Shown piece by piece: positions 38,601 to 48,600 of a DNA stretch of 64,000 nt (the stretch's first letter is position 1; every line of letters starts with the position of its first letter). The stretch is from Marisa cornuarietis (lineage: Eukaryota; Mollusca; Gastropoda; Architaenioglossa; Ampullariidae), in contig SMMW01000559.1 in assembly GCA_004794655.1 (NCBI GenBank), forward strand, positions 1,054,001 to 1,118,000, given 5' to 3'. Made by a program: the position numbers and the translations under genes. The notes under the pieces were generated by a model. It saw only the letters and a program-made list of their open reading frames with translations, was not told the DNA's origin and made no database searches.

Positions 38601-39176
38601 CCCAACATCAGTTTCTAAAGTATGTATGTCTTAGGTTTGCTATTCTAGGTACTGTTGGAAATGTGGGAAGGAACATGTACACTGCATGTGTTTGGACCTG
38701 GTAGAAAAGAAGAAACACAGCGCGCTGATCTTTCAAATGTCACATCATATTTAGAACAACATCTGCAGCATATAAATGCTTTCACAATAGTTATTAAAGA
38801 GGACTTCATCAAATGCTGCTTCCTTCTGACCCCCCAACCAGCCATGCAGCCAAGGGTATGAAATGATCGAATATGCTCTCTCATCCTCCTTTCTTTCTCT
38901 CTCTCTCTCTTGTATTACCAAGGGTATGAAATGAACGCTCTCATCCTCCTTCTCTCTCTCTCTCTCTCACACACACACACCATATGCGCACGCACGCACA
39001 TACAAACACAAAGAAAAGCGCGCTCTGACACCTGACGCCAACAATCGGGCACACACGGATCCGAGCACGCGCACGTACGTCAGGGCAAAAAGAATAAAAG
39101 CTGTATGTTTAGACTTACAGAATGTCTAAAACAATGAGCTTTACTCAAAACTTACCGAGGGCATATTGACTGGCAT
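19228..39176 (-). CDS. IQCE: IQ motif-containing protein E (about 22 exons)
   Basis: Exons: 39156-39176 (tentative), 37715-37771, 37066-37105, 36798-36842, 34340-34429, 34094-34177, 33625-33768, 33300-33373, 32994-33071, 30214-30249, 29509-29630, 29182-29298, 28840-28994, 28507-28565, 27847-28085, 27615-27662, 27075-27237, 24907-24948, 23901-23999, 22815-23005, 22150-22238 and a last piece about 19228-19309. Phases agree for the first 21, giving about 664 residues before the last exon. The YKTPEEYYDEVLELRK block near residue 170 and the following LRRLEEDNVKKE/ESLLNP stretch identify IQCE. Coiled coil covers about 160-450. Four IQ-like motifs follow (LNIQRQWRQHK, KTIQNKWLTYK, YLIQSALKAHNARQ, YLIQSSIKGQHTRR), then an acidic tail. 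Vertebrate IQCE tethers the EVC-EVC2 complex at the ciliary base for Hedgehog signalling. An alternative start is ATG 37766-37768. The last exon's acidic frame (PSDDDDDIMF) does not match the phase left by exon 21. Confidence 0.87.
19814..19893. repeat. 40-bp tandem duplication
   Basis: Two adjacent 40-bp units containing TTTTCAAAAATCTATATTTG and AGCTAAATC differ at only two positions. They lie in the last IQCE intron. Confidence 0.9.
21050..21870 (-). mobile_element. RTE-like LINE 3' fragment
   Basis: Minus-strand frames carry VRQGCMLSPTIFLMIIDWIM (RT block), LLCGSETWRVTNTITYKIQ and the C-terminal GRPRVGRPRQTWRRLVHGK with AQNRVRWHGVIAALSSTG. Frames are disrupted. It lies in the last large IQCE intron, where an IQCE exon may have been missed. 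Confidence 0.75.
23333..23765. mobile_element. Hairpin remnant related to the DIRS-type inverted repeats
   Basis: Two inverted arms, TTTATTGTAAATTCTTTCTT at about 23341-23360 and its complement AAAGAAAGAATTTACAATAA at about 23616-23635, enclose about 250 bp. The right arm continues through CTTCTTTGACTGATGGAACTGG, which parallels the palindrome at 59219-59305. No protein remains. It lies in IQCE intron 19. Confidence 0.55.
25487..25682. repeat. 29-bp minisatellite, about 7 copies
   Basis: The unit is approximately GTAAAGTCTGTGAGGCCGG plus GAGATGGGCC. The first four copies are nearly identical and the last three diverge in length. Open frames across it are by-products of the repeat. Confidence 0.85.
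25760..26085. repeat. About 83-bp tandem repeat, about 4 copies
   Basis: Each unit contains GAGAGGCAGCACCATTTT, then GTCTGGCCCCGAGAGGCAG and GGTTGGGTGGCTAGTCC. Within each unit the GAGAGGCAGC motif occurs twice, suggesting an older half-unit duplication. Copies begin near 25768, 25854, 25936 and 26015 and decay toward the end. Confidence 0.8.
28429..28495. repeat. 30-bp tandem duplication beside an IQCE splice donor
   Basis: Two 30-bp units (CTCTGAAAATTGTGTTTTCT and following) plus a partial third end about 12 bp from the exon 14 donor at 28506/28507. Confidence 0.85.
28776..28798. repeat. (TA)n microsatellite
   Basis: A short TA run in IQCE intron 13, about 40 bp after the exon 13 donor. 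Confidence 0.9.
30115..30158. repeat. (TG)n microsatellite
   Basis: About 22 uninterrupted TG units in IQCE intron 10, about 55 bp after the exon 10 donor. Confidence 0.95.
30797..30966 (-). mobile_element. SINE (family 1), full length
   Basis: On the minus strand it reads GGCTCAGTGGTTAGTATC (box A-like), CCCTGGGTTCAGATC (box B-like), GCATGTGGCATCTGTTTACA, TGATATAACCTTAGTTGCTG and GCATAAAACACTAGT. These are the same blocks as the copies at 15032 and 53017. It lies in IQCE intron 9; clear target duplications were not seen. Confidence 0.75.
31560..32535 (-). mobile_element. RTE-like LINE 3' half
   Basis: Located in IQCE intron 9, same strand as IQCE. It contains GVKQGCILSPFLFILAMDWI, LEDLDIADDIALLSHRHQD (IADD at the catalytic site), AAANLGLKFS-like TAANLGLKFSAKKTKSMRV, then STLLYGSESWKMTKN and RWRWIGQQTADLSRIALRW. 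The RT block is similar to that at 49660-49860, so the two are related elements. A frame break lies near 31940-32080. Confidence 0.8.
32815..32994. repeat. Minisatellite seeded from the IQCE exon 9 donor
   Basis: CATCCTGGTAATGGTAACTC at 32825 and 32974 is near-identical, with degenerate copies (CTGGTAATGATAATTCAC and ACTACCTGGTTACTGG) between. On the minus strand the copy at 32974-32993 is the true donor GTGAGTTACC. Confidence 0.75.
34674..34853. mobile_element. piggyBac-like MITE flanked by TTAA
   Basis: TTAA occurs at 34674-34677 and 34850-34853. Inside, the ends are inverted: CCCTCTTAGCACGTCATC on the left and, on the other strand from the right, CCCTTTTAGCATGATGGGC. The TTAA target and CCC-starting inverted repeats fit a non-autonomous piggyBac element of about 170 bp. 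A third partial copy of the end (CATCGTGCTAAGAG, 34769-34782) lies inside. It is in IQCE intron 4. Confidence 0.7.
34911..35633 (+). mobile_element. 3' end of the same CR1/L2-like LINE family, (ATC)n tail
   Basis: This 5'-truncated copy lies in IQCE intron 4, antisense to IQCE. It matches 44377-45038 closely: both contain the blocks APEYLQEVV/APDYLQEVV, SGSQSRFCLPAVED, PKLWNALPSS and TFRKRLKTHLFT/TFWKRLKTHLFT, the untranslated GCTGCGCAATGAGCATTCTT stretch, and an (ATC)n tail at about 35586-35632. Short 5'-truncated copies with tandem tails are typical of target-primed reverse transcription. Confidence 0.85.
35586..35632. repeat. (ATC)n microsatellite at LINE tail
   Basis: An uninterrupted CAT/ATC run forms the 3' tail of the CR1/L2-like fragment ending here. 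Confidence 0.9.
35992..36444. mobile_element. Solo LTR of a retrotransposon
   Basis: The 453-bp block begins TGTGATAG and ends CTGTTACA (TGT...ACA termini) and is flanked by GATG on both sides (35988-35991 and 36445-36448). It is much more GC-rich than the surrounding intron. Reading plus, a TATAAAATGG at about 36217 and an AATAAAAAGG at about 36369 stand where an LTR promoter and polyadenylation signal are expected. No internal retroelement genes are present, so it is a solo LTR, probably Gypsy-like. It sits in IQCE intron 4. Confidence 0.72.
37390..37455. mobile_element. Possible hAT-type element end
   Basis: AAAGGTTGAGAAACGCTG at about 37430 is the typical end of many hAT MITEs (CAGCGTTTCTCAACCTTT reversed). 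I did not find its partner end. Confidence 0.3.
37823..38395 (+). mobile_element. RTE-like LINE C-terminal fragment
   Basis: The plus strand encodes NIKYNLYKSLVVLILLYG, SETWTLLADTERRIQSKCL, RRLLWISYREHKTNDCV and then damaged sequence ending with LPQTTGPSQWTND. It lies antisense in IQCE intron 1. Confidence 0.8.
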
Positions 39177-39659
39177 AATTTGAGGTTGATGATTGCCAGA
39201 TTTTATCACAATTCGCTTTAGTTTCCAGGTCTGACCTAATATAGTAATACTATAGGCCTAATGTAATAAAACACTCGGCGTTGTCAGGGGGCTAAAGCCA
39301 CTGCTGTTAAAAAAGAAATGACCAGTGCAATTCAGTGGACATAATGATATTGTGATAAATACCCAGAGGAGAAATTGATGGTCATCAGATACACACAAAA
39401 TAAAATTTAACGAGTAGATTCACAAACAGGTACTTTGACTGTCCGCACTTCGCAACCATGATAAACATAATCTCCTCCCCCAACTGTTCTTCGACTTTTT
39501 TTTATCTCAATAAAGCTAAATACTAATTGGTTTTATCTTATCACTATCTTTATTCGTAAGTTTTGTCTGTCATGTATTTTTATTATATGTGAAAAGTCAG
39601 TAGATGTATTTAAGGGGTATAAAAAAAAAAGTCTCAGATTGTCACATGACTTTTTCAAC
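39177..39659. promoter_or_regulatory. Bidirectional promoter region between IQCE and SNX8
   Basis: The first tentative IQCE start (39176, minus) and the SNX8 start (39660, plus) are 483 bp apart and divergent. No other gene fits between them. A GTCACATGAC sequence at 39641-39650, ten bases before the SNX8 ATG, is one base from the MiT/TFE CLEAR box GTCACGTGAC. The IQCE start is less certain than the SNX8 start; if IQCE starts in its second exon, exon 1 is non-coding but still marks the 5' end. Confidence 0.5.
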
Positions 39660-42600
39660 ATGTCGACTGACTTGTCTTTTGGTAAGCGTCCATGCGGATA
39701 TATGTTTTGTTGCGTCGTAATAGCATGCATTCAATAAATCGCTTATGGTGAATAAATTTAACATATTTATGTGGTTTCAGGTTCGGTTCCTCCTTTTTAT
39801 AGAGAGGTATATGACATAGTATGCCCAAACCAAGAACAAGTTGATAGAGATCTTTTCGTTCAACTACTTGTGCGATCCAGTTTACCAAAGCCCGTTATCA
39901 TGCAGGTTGGTATGTGTAGTATCGGCGGTTATTTTAAAGATACGTTGCGGTAATCGGTGTTTGAATAGGAATTGAGTTTTTTATGCATTATGCATGAATG
40001 AAACTTACAGGGACCGTTATACTGACGCCGAAAGTGGGCGTTGTTATTTATGTGGTTATTTCCCTTGATATTGTGCATGCAGTATTGCTTGCTATATCAA
40101 GAAAACACGATAACAGTGTGTAGGTGAATAAGAATAACAGTAAATTTCACGTTAGAATAATTCGATGCATATTTTTGAGAGCTGCTTATCACTAGGAATA
40201 GATTTTTCTGCCATAAAATTCTTTTTTAACATGTGATGCTGATAGGTAGGGGTATGGGAGTTCCCCTTTAATATATATCTTATCTATGTTCTACTGTTGT
40301 TCAACATAGATAATCTTAGATATTTTTCTAGTGCCGAGAAGCAAGGCTCTGATATTTTACCTTTTTTTAGAGTTTGATCCAACTTTATAATCCCAACCCT
40401 ACATTCAACAATATAGCTATGAAGATAAACTGGAAATAATAATTATCATAAACATGCAGTTTGTATAACGCACGATGATGCTCATGAAGAAGCATACTCT
40501 AAGACAAGAACGAGACATGGACAGCATCCAAAGAACAGATGGATAAACAACACTACTTATGAGTAATGAATGACAAATATAGAAGGCAACAGAGTAATTG
40601 GGTAACAGTAAGGATTGAGAGTAAGTTACGTGAATCTGCAGAGGGATATGAGCAGGTGGACTATCCAATAGACAAAAAAAAAGTGAGAGAAAGTGTTAGA
40701 AGGTGGAATAGCATTAAGTGGACTGTTGTTAGGAGTAATGCTCATGTAAGAGATGTGCTTTTAGTGCACATTTAAAAAGTGGGTAGGTGGCATATATGGA
40801 AAGGGAGAGAGTTCCACTGTTTTGCTGCACAATAACTAACAATCCTGTGACCATATGTTGTTCTGGTGACAGGGATGGTTAGCATACGGCTGTCAGATGA
40901 AAAGTGGAATTGTCTGACTAGGATATAATAATAATAATGAACATTTTTATAGCACTTTTCCAATGATTCGCTCAGAGCATTTTACAGAAGTTATAGACAG
41001 ACCTATCCACATAAATGAAATGACTAACACCATGCACCCATATTCGCATGTAACAGACATGCTCACTACTTGTATACAAGGTAAATAGAGACATACGTTA
41101 TGCATGCTCATAGCCAGGACAGGGTCGCAGTGAAGTCTCTAGGGGAAGAGTTCAGAGAAATAGGCGAACATTACAAATGGTTTAACTTTATTGTGAATGC
41201 CTTATATATATATATATAGAGATAGCTTGTGTTTTATTTGTGCAAGTGTATTACTAAATGTTGATTGATGTTTTCAATTGGGAAACTGCTTGTCCTTCTG
41301 TGACAGGTATTTTGATACTCATAAAAAAAGCTGCACCATATCTTTTGTCTGGTCTCAGATCTGGGATGCTGTGGATACAAATGGTGGCATGATGACAAGA
41401 ACAGGCCTGTACAAAGCTCTAGCACTTACAGCCCTAGCCCAGCAAGGAAAACCTGTCAACGAGAAGCTGCTAGAGACTTTTTCAGGGCAAGGTCTGTTTT
41501 CATGTATAGTTTAACTGATAGGGCTGCATTTTTATTTTCTGTATATGAAGAGATAGACCATAAATTATAAGATACATTCTAGAAATCATTTAAGTCACAT
41601 GAGTTTGCACCCCTTTGATTAAAAGTATAGCACTGATCCCCTGTGGTTGGTGCTTATGACAAAAATGGGATGGCATCACAGTAGCTATCACGAGATTTGG
41701 AGAGATTACTTACATAGAGCGAGTTTTAGGGTTAGGTTTTTTTTTTATATAGGCTTAGGGACATGATTTCCTTAACTATACCCCTCTGTCATGATGGCAG
41801 TAGTGATAGAGCTATGATGCCTCTGTGCAAATGTAGTTTACTTCAGTATAAAATTGTTTCGTTTTCAGAAATTCACATTCGCCCCTCATCCCTCGTCATA
41901 TAAATTCATATATATGTGTTCTTACATTTAGAAAATAGTACAAATATTTAACATAGCCTTGAACAGACTGTTAAATATTTGTGCTATTTTCTAAATTGTA
42001 ACATAATTTGTTGTCATTATTTGATCGTAGATTATATTTCTTTTCATATTTTCATCAGTTATAAATTTATTAAAAAGAAATCTCCTAATAGAAAATTTGA
42101 ATATTTTTAGGATTTTGACTTTATTTTTATTTCTGTGCTTTCATGTTTCAGAATTGCCAAAGCCAAACTTAGGGGATTTATCTGACATAAAATCAGAAAG
42201 TGTGAAGATGAGGCGAGAACGGACTCCAAATGTTTTAGGTTACACCTATTTAGACTTGTGCAGTATTGACACTGTTAAAGTGGAACTAGTACCAGAAAAG
42301 AAGGGCTTAATTCTGAAGCATGTGGAGTATGAGGTCACAAGTCAGGTGAGCACTGAATTTTAAGTCAACCTTACTTTTCTATTCTTGGCTTCTTTGATTA
42401 TTCTCACAACAGTTTTTCCTGTTTTATTTTCAAGACATTCTGTGAAGAATGCTGATTTGCAAGAAATGAGAGGAATGATACCCCTCAGCCATAATCCCAC
42501 GAGTGGTAGGAGTGGAGATGGAATTGGTGTTTTGTTTAAATTACATCTGAAGTTTACAGTGTTCAAGAGACAAATGCAGTACAGGTCCATTGAGTACATA

Positions 42601-45600
42601 ACAGCAAGACTGACATTACCCAAGCAGACATTCAAGATTATTTGTTTATATAGACCTCCTCCATCTAAAAAGAATCAGCTTTCAGAGTCTCTGTTTTTTG
42701 AGGAGTTTGCTATGCTGCTGGACAGTTTACTTACAAGGGAGGAGTTTCTTATTTTGGGGGATGTAAATTTTCATTTTGATAGACCTCAGGATAATGATGT
42801 GAAGCGGTTGATTGAAGCTTTAGATAGCCATGGTCTTCGTCACCTTATTGATAAACCAACTCATAGACTTGGACACATTCTTGACTGGGTTATCACTTGT
42901 GTGCCATCAGAGTCTCTGGTCAAGTCAGCTGTTGTAGAGGATTTTCTGATTTCGGACCATTTTGTGCATTCCTTGGTGGTTGATCTTTCTCGACCAAGGC
43001 ATAAAAAGAAATCTGTTTTGTGTAGAAATTTGAAGAATTTTCTTGAATGTTTTCAGAGAAGACCTGCTTCAGTCTAAGTTGTTATTAGATCCTCCCATAA
43101 ATGTTGATGAGTTATCAGAACAGCTTGCTGGGTAAGAACGGAATTAGTCTTGTTCTTCCTGAGGTGGATGACAAGACATCTGCTGATCAGCTGTCTTCTT
43201 TCTTTGACAATAAGATAAAGGATATTAGTGTTGGACTTGAGAGTGCAGCTTGCGAGTTGCCAGAGTGTGAGGAAGACTATTCTGTGCCATTTGCTGGTGT
43301 ACCACTGACTTCTTTCACGTGTATTGACGAGAGTTATTTGAGGAAACTTGTAGCAATATCATCTAAAACTTCACGTGCTGTGGATCCTATACCAACTAAA
43401 TTTATTCTTCAGTTTTTGGACATTTTACCTCCTGTCATTTTGGACATTATTAATGCCAGTTTGAGAGCAGGTTGTGTTTCACGGTGTTTAAAAACAAGCT
43501 GTTGTGAAGCCCTTGTTGAAGAAGGCAGACCTGGATCCATGTGACTGTAAAAACTATCGTCCAAGATCAAATTTTGCATATATTTCCAAATTACTTGAGA
43601 GGGTGGTCGCAGAGCAGCTTATGACCCATTTAAAACTTACGGCTGCCTAGATAAATTTCAGTCAGTGTATCGTCCTGGCTTCAGCACGGAAACTGCTCTT
43701 CTTCGTGTGACCAATGACATTCTTTATAGTGTCAACTCTCGCAGCCTAGTGCTTTTAGTATTACTTGACCTGAGTAGTGCATTTGACACTATCAACGACC
43801 GGCTGCTGCTCCAGAGACTGTTGTCGGAAGCTGGTATTGAGGGCACTGCGCTGCAGTGGATTGACTCCTATCTTGCCAATAGATCTCAGAGAGTAATTGT
43901 CGGCTCTGCGAGCTCTTAGTCAGTTCCTCTGGTGTGTGGCATGCCACAGGGATCCGTTCTGGGTCCTTTATTATTTTCTGTATGTACTTCACAGCTTGGA
44001 CATGTAATTGAATGTTTTCAGATGGCACGTCAGTTCTTTGCTGATGACACACAGATTCTGAACAGTAGTTTCCCTGACCCAGCAGTGGCTAGGATTGCGC
44101 TTCAACATCTTGAATCTTGTTGTGTTGCGGTTAAGGCCTGGATGACCAGGAATCGTCTTAAACTCAACGACGACAAGACAGAAGCACTGCTGTGCGGCAC
44201 CAGGGCCAGACGGGAGCAGATTGGCATTAGTGCTGTGCAGGTTGGTGACGCCTCCATAGCCTTTGCTGACTGTGTACGGGATCTAGGGCTCTTTATTGAT
44301 GCAGAGCTCTCCATGTGTAACCATGTTAGTTCTGTTGTGGCAAAATCCTACTACTTTTTGAGGACAAGGTAGATTCCGGCCCATGCTGACTCAGGCTGCT
44401 GCCAACTCACTTGCTCTGGGTACCATCATATCGAGATTAGACTACTGCAATAGTGCATCGTGGGGTATACCTGCTATGCAGTTAGATTGGCTCAAAAGAG
44501 TTCAAAACATAGCCGCCAGGATTGTCACCCGTGCAAAGTCGTCCACTGAGCACATCATTTCTTTACTACAGCACCTTCACTGGCTCCCAGTGAACAAGCG
44601 TCCTATTACAAAGTGCTTTCAATTGCTCAGTCCTGCATGTTCAAAACTGCTCCTGACTATTTGCAAGAGGTAGTTCTTCCTTACCAGCCGTCACGTGGCC
44701 TGCGCTCTGGCTCCCAGTCACGGTTCTGTCTCCCTGCAGTGGAAGACACAAACAAGAAGCACACTGGAGCCAAGGCCTTCAAAAAACCTGCACCTAAGCT
44801 GTGGAATGCTCTGCCATCATCAATGTCAACCATCACCTCAGCAACCACGTTTTGGAAAAGACTGAAGACTCATTTGTTTACTTAAGACGGACTTCAACAA
44901 CCAAGCACAACTTCTATCTTTATTATTTTTTACTTTCCTGTTGTTGTTTTTCTTCTTCTCTTCTGTTTTTGCTGCGCAATGAGCATTCTTCTGAATGGAT
45001 ACCTGCGCATTATAAATGGACATCGTTATCATCATCATGTAATTTTGGTCTCTGCACTTTGATGCAATGGCAGTCAGAAGCCTAATATAGCCTAGTGGTT
45101 AGAATACTGATGTTCAAACCCAGAGGTACACTGGTTCAGTACCCATGTGGTGCAGCAAACTTTTCCCAGTCAATCCACCTGGGCAAAATGGGTATCTGAC
45201 TACATAGAGGATTTGGGAAAGGTAAAGCAGTGAGAGGGAAGTGAAATGGGCACTGCCCTCACAACAATCTGGCACAAAGGTCTCTGATTCCTCTACCCAG
45301 TGACCTTTACCTCTTATCTTAGAATTATGCAGTAAATCACCAGCATCCAGTCAGTTACAATATATATAGGTTAGAGCTCCTTGATTGTCCTAGGCCACCA
45401 AGTCACATTCTACAAATCTTCGCAAACTGGAAAAGCTCTATATTGTTTGACAGCTTGAATAACCATGCTTGAGTTTGTTTTTCAGAAGATACAATCAAAA
45501 TAGTTTCTTTCAAAAATAAAATTATCAAGTTTTTGCAAAATATCTATTCTGCTCATATTCCTGATAAGACAATTGATCAGGCTGAAATTAACATAGGAAA

Positions 45601-48600
45601 AAATGCTTTAATAACAGCTGTAACTATTGTCAGCATCAATGATATTTGTTATGGTTGTTGTAGTTGTTATTAGACACAAAGTCTTTTTTTCTACCCAGAG
45701 GTTCAAGTCAACAGTTCTTCGTCGTTACAGTGACTTTTTTGCCTTACATGAGTTGATAATGACACGCTTCCCATATCGTATCCTGCCTCGATTGCCACCA
45801 AAGAAAATGATGGGAGGTAATTTTATGGTTTGATTTCTTGCTTCCTCAGTCCTCCTTGAAACATTTTCCTTATTGTCTTTAACATTTTTGTTCAGATAGG
45901 TACATTTTTTATTGTTGTAATATAGTTTTATTAGACATGAAGAAGAAATATAATTTCTGAAGGTATTAATTTCAGCAGTTTAGAAAGCTTTGAAATTTCT
46001 GTTAATCTGTCAAATGCAGCTAACAGAGAGTTTATTGAGCAAAGGAAGAAGTGTCTAAAACGCTACATCAACATTTTGGCTAGACATCCACAGATGCATG
46101 ATGACAAGCTGATAAAGTATTTTCTGACCTATACAGGAAATGTAAGCTTTGTTTATCTTGTTGCTAGTTAACATAAAGTAGCATGAATAACATCAAGCAA
46201 CATGTATTTATCAAGATATTTGTGTTCCTATTTATAGCACCAAACTTTACTTTATTCTGCGATACCTCATTTTTAAGTAAAGATCCTATACATTCTGTTT
46301 GATATAAAAGCAACACCTTACATTTTATTTTTTTAAAGATTCTTAATGTTTTATTACTTGCTTAAACAAATATGTTTTTATGTGTATTAATAGTTAGTAT
46401 TTTTTAGCTTATTCCCTGCACCATAGAATAAACAGAACTATAGAATCTTCATTTGGAATGTCTTGCTCCAACACTTTACACCAGATAAACAGAGGGGAAA
46501 CAAAACCAGGTTTTCAAACTCATAAATACTTCTTGATTGTTTTTGTGAATGTTACAGGATATGCAGCACAAAATTAAGGACCAATTTCGTGGCATTCCAG
46601 ATGAGTTCATGACCAGTAATATGGCTAGTAAAGCAAAAGTGAGTGACAGTTCTGAGCTGGTTCTTGCTCCTTTCTATCACTTTTCATTTTTTTTAAAAAC
46701 ATCTTTGATTTTTATATACTGAATTATCTACTTTTATTTTTTATATACTGGATTATATATTGTTTCATTTTTAACTGACTTATAATACTGGAGAATAATA
46801 ATACTGATTTTAATTACTTCTGCAGGTTTACTAAGCATTTTGTTGCTAGTAATCTGGGTGTATTTATAATTTTCATTGCATGTTACAATTGTATAAGGCA
46901 TGTCTGATGTTAAACTTTGTTTGAAATGCCTTGAAACTATCTTGAAAGATTGAAAAGCATGAATGCTTCTGGCTGTATTTCCAAATTTTACCATTTTCAA
47001 CCCAAATTATCCTTCCTTCCTCTGTTCAGAAATGGTACTTTCTTTACTTTAGGATCTTGTGCCCATGGACACACAGACACAGCTCTCAAACAGCAAAGAG
47101 CATGTCCGCATGTTGTATGATAATGTATCAAAAATGAAGGAAATAGCAGAACACATGGTGGTTCGGTCCACAGGCTTTGCGACTGACATGCTTACCTTTG
47201 GGCGTCAGCTGAGGTATGTGGCTCTTTGGCTGTTGCATTTGTTACTGTTGATTTATACTCTCATTGTGCATGTGTGTTTATTCTTGAAAATTATGGTCAG
47301 AGTTTTTTAAAATGTGAATAAGAAATGCATGTTTATTGCTTCATCACCTTCCTGTTGATCTTCTCAGCATTTGCCTTTAGAAATTTTTTCTCCCTTGCTC
47401 TTCCCATTTTCTCCTTTTCCTGTCCCTGCAGATCATTCCGTTTTGTCCTCTAAAAAAGGCATGTTGCAGTCACCTACATTAAACCAAACTAGTGGTATGT
47501 CAAACTGTGTAGTGAAAAGTCACAATTTCGTTTTTCAGCTACATGAGCGTTGATGCCACTCCTCTGACAGCATGGGCAACAGGTACCAACGACACATGGC
47601 ATCCATTACAGAAGGGCTTCCGGCGACTTGCTGTGGAGTATGCAACAATTTCAGACAAAGTTACACAGGAGGTGTAGTAAACAAATAAATGCAGTTTTTC
47701 TATGATGAGATTAGACCTTTCGTAAAAGAGATTTTTGAACAGCTGTGATTCCCCACCACCTTAGAGCAACTCTGCTGGAGTTTTATTGACCCCTGGAGAC
47801 TTCCCAGCCATCTGGATAGCTTCTTCAACCTCCTCCCATAAGACCTGTAGGATCTTCGGTTTCTTTTCCATGGCCAGATCATCCTTAGCCTATTTTCAGG
47901 TCTTCTTCCTGCAGTTTTAGATCCATTTTGAATTTATTCTGAGTAATTTTACGTTTTTTTTTCTTGAAAAAATGAGTGACACATCGAGTGATCGTGTCGA
48001 GGATGACTTTGTTGGTTACACCAGTGAAAAGTCTGTTGTTGACAGTGACTCTGCCAGCCAGTTTTAAGATATTTGTGCCAGTTTGTTCACTACTAATTGA
48101 TGGAGATAGGTTTTAGTGGAATTGTCGATGGAGGCATGTATTCCACTTGGATGTGCTGATTTTAGTTTTTTTATAATAGTAAACTGTGAATTTTCTTGGA
48201 TTATTGCTGTCACCAGATTAAAAGTAGGCTATTTTCATTACTTTTATTGCAAATTAGTGAGAGGCCATAAATGAACACCTACTCTACGTGAGGTTAAACT
48301 CCAAGTTCACAAAACTATCTATTGTAGTAGCCTATGCTTCCATTGAGAACACTGACGAAGAGGAAAAAGACAAATTTTATGGTGCCCTCCAAGCGGTTTT
48401 AGATGACATCGCCAAGAATGATATGATGCTCCTCATGGACGATTTTAACCCAAGAGTCGGCAACAAAACCGAGAACAGAGAAAGAGTCATGGGGCAGCAT
48501 AGAACTGGAGAACCTACTGATAATGGTGAGAGATTCACTAGTCTGTGTGAAGAGAACGATCTTGTTACTCTGTTTGCGCACAGAGCAATCCACAAACTAA

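Noticed and set aside
42999..43080. The LINE endonuclease frame as extra SNX8 coding sequence
   Set aside because: Exon 4 joins exon 5 in phase 0 across the PX domain without it, so the LINE is purely intronic.
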